A DNA stretch of 64,000 nt, from NCBI RefSeq assembly GCF_003570905.1, contig NZ_QXJM01000040.1:186001-250000 (forward strand), in the 5' to 3' direction. The stretch comes from Cohnella faecalis. Its GTDB lineage: Bacteria; Bacillota; Bacilli; Paenibacillales; Paenibacillaceae. A model generated the notes under the pieces. The model had not been told where the DNA came from. It searched no databases and saw only the letters and a list, made by a program, of their open reading frames with translations. The position numbers and the translations under genes were made by a program. How positions within the stretch are numbered: the stretch's first letter is position 1; every line of letters starts with the position of its first letter. Shown piece after piece: positions 62,309-64,000 of the stretch.

Positions 62309-64000
62309 ACGAGGACATCCTTCGCCAGCAGCAATGGATTGTTCGCTTTGCGGAAGTACAATTCGCCGTCGCCGTAGATGCGCCGCTTCGTCATTTCTTC
62401 AATTAAGGAATCCTCGGAGAACAGGTCGAACATCTCGAACCGCTCCTTGTATTCCGGATGCTCGTTCTGGTAGCTCACAATCGTGTCGGTGCATTTTCGC
62501 CAAAAATCAGCCTCGCTCAGACCGAATTTCTCAAGCGTCCAGCAAATGTCCGACATGCAGATGAAGAAGAAGGCGTCGAACGTATAATCTCGGACCTCGG
62601 ATACCGATTCCGTCTGAATGAACGAATAGCGGTTGAATTTCCGGTGCGTCTCCGGCTCTGGGTTGAGCTTCGGCGCCCACTCGGGGTGCAGCAGCTTATC
62701 CGGCGTATAGCGAACGCCATCGTGCAAGTCTTTAATAATAATCCTTGTCGGAAAATCTTCCTCCACGACCAGGATGATGTTCTGGGCATGGGACTCCAAC
62801 GCAATTCCATGAGCGTACAGCAAATGGATGATCGGCAGCGTCACCGTTCGAATGAGCGCATCGCTCCACTTTTCGATCCCGTGCCGGTCAATCGCCTCTT
62901 GAATGAACGACTCCCCGTTCTTCTGCGTCAGCAGCAGCGCATTCAGCGGCCACGCTTGCTCCCGCTCCTCCAAATAGGTCGACACGTTCTCCCTGTAGAT
63001 GGCGCCAAGCGTTCCGTAAGCCGAACGGTATGGAATGGACGGCAGCGCATCGTATCGGAAGGAAATGCCCATCATTTCTCTTAAAATTTCGAACCGTTCT
63101 TTGGCCAACAATGGATCGTTCCGAACGATTTTGTTCAGCCAGTCGCTTATGAGCGGGGCATTCTGCGTCGTATGATGCGCCAGAATACGGCTCGTCGACG
63201 TATTCGTTATGCTCAGCGCCAGCTTAATATAGGCAGCCTCGGCATTGTCGCGGCGAGCCAGCGTCCGGATCGACTGCTGCGCCCGATAAGGGCTGTTCGA
63301 CGCACCAAGAGGCACGATATCCTTGTCCGCCAATTGTTGAACGAAGACGGATGGAAGAAGGCGCTCCGCCTGCCAAGGATGCACGGGCACGAACACATAC
63401 TTTTTGTCGCCGCTGCCTTTCTCTTGAACGATCCGATTGAATTTGCGCGTATCCTCATCCGTAAGGTGCTGCTTGTAGATGTCGTCAAACGAGTTTTCGC
63501 CGGAGATCGAGACGTCGACCAACCGCTCATCCACCGCAACCCAGTGCAAGGAAACCTCTTGATCGAATTCAGGGCCATACGCATAGTTATCCGCCAAGGA
63601 AAAACCGATTCTCGATTTGTAGCTGGGATGATAAGGATGCCCATCCGTCATATGGCTTTCCAAAGCTTCATAATGCCGATCTTGCTCCGGGATCCGATCC
63701 GGCTGGAACTCTCTCGACTGGCGGTCCTTCGCCAACGTTTCCAGCAATTCATGGATGAAAGAAGCCGTCAACGCCCCATCCAATCGATTCTGAATGACCT
63801 CTTCGAGGAAAAGGTAGAGATCGGAGCATTCCCGCTCTTCTCTTCGAATAGAGTTCTTGACGATTTTCACTCTGCCGAAAGACCGCTTCTCATCGGCTTC
63901 GCACGAATAATGGATGAGGACTCCCTCTGCCGTCTTCCCGGAGAACGACCACTTTCTCTCCTTTTTCACAACGTCGACGATTCCTTCGAAAATAAGGGCT
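62305..64000 (-). CDS. IucA/IucC family NIS siderophore synthetase, 5' end beyond the window
   Basis: At least 564 aa. Although a GTG exists at 63969, the frame stays open to the right edge and reads ALIFEGIVDV directly upstream, so the start lies outside. Signatures: GHPYHPSYKSRIGFSLADNY, VFVPVHPWQAERLLP, RTLARRDNAEAAYIKLALSI, TNTSTSRILAHHTTQNAPLI and the C-terminal LESHAQNIILVVEEDFPTRI with KDLHDGVRY. Stop overlaps the sbnG-type ATG by four bases. Second NIS enzyme of the operon, distinct from the one at 58481. Confidence 0.93.
   Translation of the reverse strand, partial: ALIFEGIVDVVKKERKWSFSGKTAEGVLIHYSCEADEKRSFGRVKIVKNSIRREERECSDLYLFLEEVIQNRLDGALTASFIHELLETLAKDRQSREFQPDRIPEQDRHYEALESHMTDGHPYHPSYKSRIGFSLADNYAYGPEFDQEVSLHWVAVDERLVDVSISGENSFDDIYKQHLTDEDTRKFNRIVQEKGSGDKKYVFVPVHPWQAERLLPSVFVQQLADKDIVPLGASNSPYRAQQSIRTLARRDNAEAAYIKLALSITNTSTSRILAHHTTQNAPLISDWLNKIVRNDPLLAKERFEILREMMGISFRYDALPSIPYRSAYGTLGAIYRENVSTYLEEREQAWPLNALLLTQKNGESFIQEAIDRHGIEKWSDALIRTVTLPIIHLLYAHGIALESHAQNIILVVEEDFPTRIIIKDLHDGVRYTPDKLLHPEWAPKLNPEPETHRKFNRYSFIQTESVSEVRDYTFDAFFFICMSDICWTLEKFGLSEADFWRKCTDTIVSYQNEHPEYKERFEMFDLFSEDSLIEEMTKRRIYGDGELYFRKANNPLLLAKDVLV

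Overview
The window comes from a spore-forming Gram-positive bacterium, most likely Paenibacillaceae (Paenibacillus, Cohnella or a relative). The evidence is a spore-germinant receptor operon, AGGAGG-type ribosome binding sites with frequent TTG and GTG starts, Bacillus-style Fur boxes, a maltodextrin operon laid out like mdx of Bacillus, and many single-copy GNAT, AraC and APH-fold genes typical of large soil Firmicute genomes. Most of the window looks moderately GC-rich. About 51.3-57.6 kb is visibly AT-richer and looks acquired. No rRNA, tRNA, CRISPR array or intact insertion sequence was recognised.

Layout. 0.1-4.3 kb: minus-strand Ger operon in the order small membrane protein, GerB, GerA, GerC. 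4.5-10.7 kb: two APH-fold kinases, OsmC, an AlkD-like protein, an FtsH-like protease and a WYL regulator. 10.8-13.8 kb: a DHA2 drug exporter followed at once by an 18.75-copy, 52-bp tandem repeat and a GNAT gene. 13.9-21.1 kb: an operon of transglutaminase-like protein, UvrA paralogue and lipoprotein peptidase, then an AraC/GyrI regulator and an ABC exporter pair. 21.2-21.5 kb: a second tandem repeat (51 bp) that is a diverged, inverted relative of the first. 21.6-31.6 kb: GNATs, a pentapeptide protein, decayed gene relics, a DUF4358 lipoprotein and assorted enzymes, including a Fur-boxed ferredoxin-NADP reductase. 31.8-38.3 kb: maltodextrin operon (LacI regulator, binding protein, two permeases, GH13 amylase). 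38.7-41.5 kb: kinase-like protein and diguanylate cyclase. 41.5-50.0 kb: iron block with a Fur-boxed flavodoxin and microprotein, an AraC regulator fused to a siderophore-binding domain, three FecCD permeases and a siderophore-binding lipoprotein. 51.6-57.4 kb: AT-rich accessory block with an Lsa-type ABC-F gene behind a transcription attenuator, a YhgE-type membrane protein, TetR, aldo-keto reductase, a broken AraC gene and a cupin. 58.5-64.0 kb: a staphyloferrin-B-like siderophore operon running off the right edge.

How the genes work together. Iron limitation is the strongest theme. Three near-perfect Fur boxes precede the reductase, the flavodoxin and the permease operon, and the siderophore biosynthesis genes at the right edge could supply the ligand. 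No FecE-type ATPase or siderophore exporter is visible, so they must be supplied from elsewhere.

Two things deserve attention first. One is the pair of related minisatellites of 52 and 51 bp, each lying 3' of a gene in the same relative orientation. The other is four large genes (gerA, ftsH-like, uvrA-like, mdxE) that are each broken by the apparent loss of one base from a G/C homopolymer. The latter could be consensus-sequence error rather than biology.
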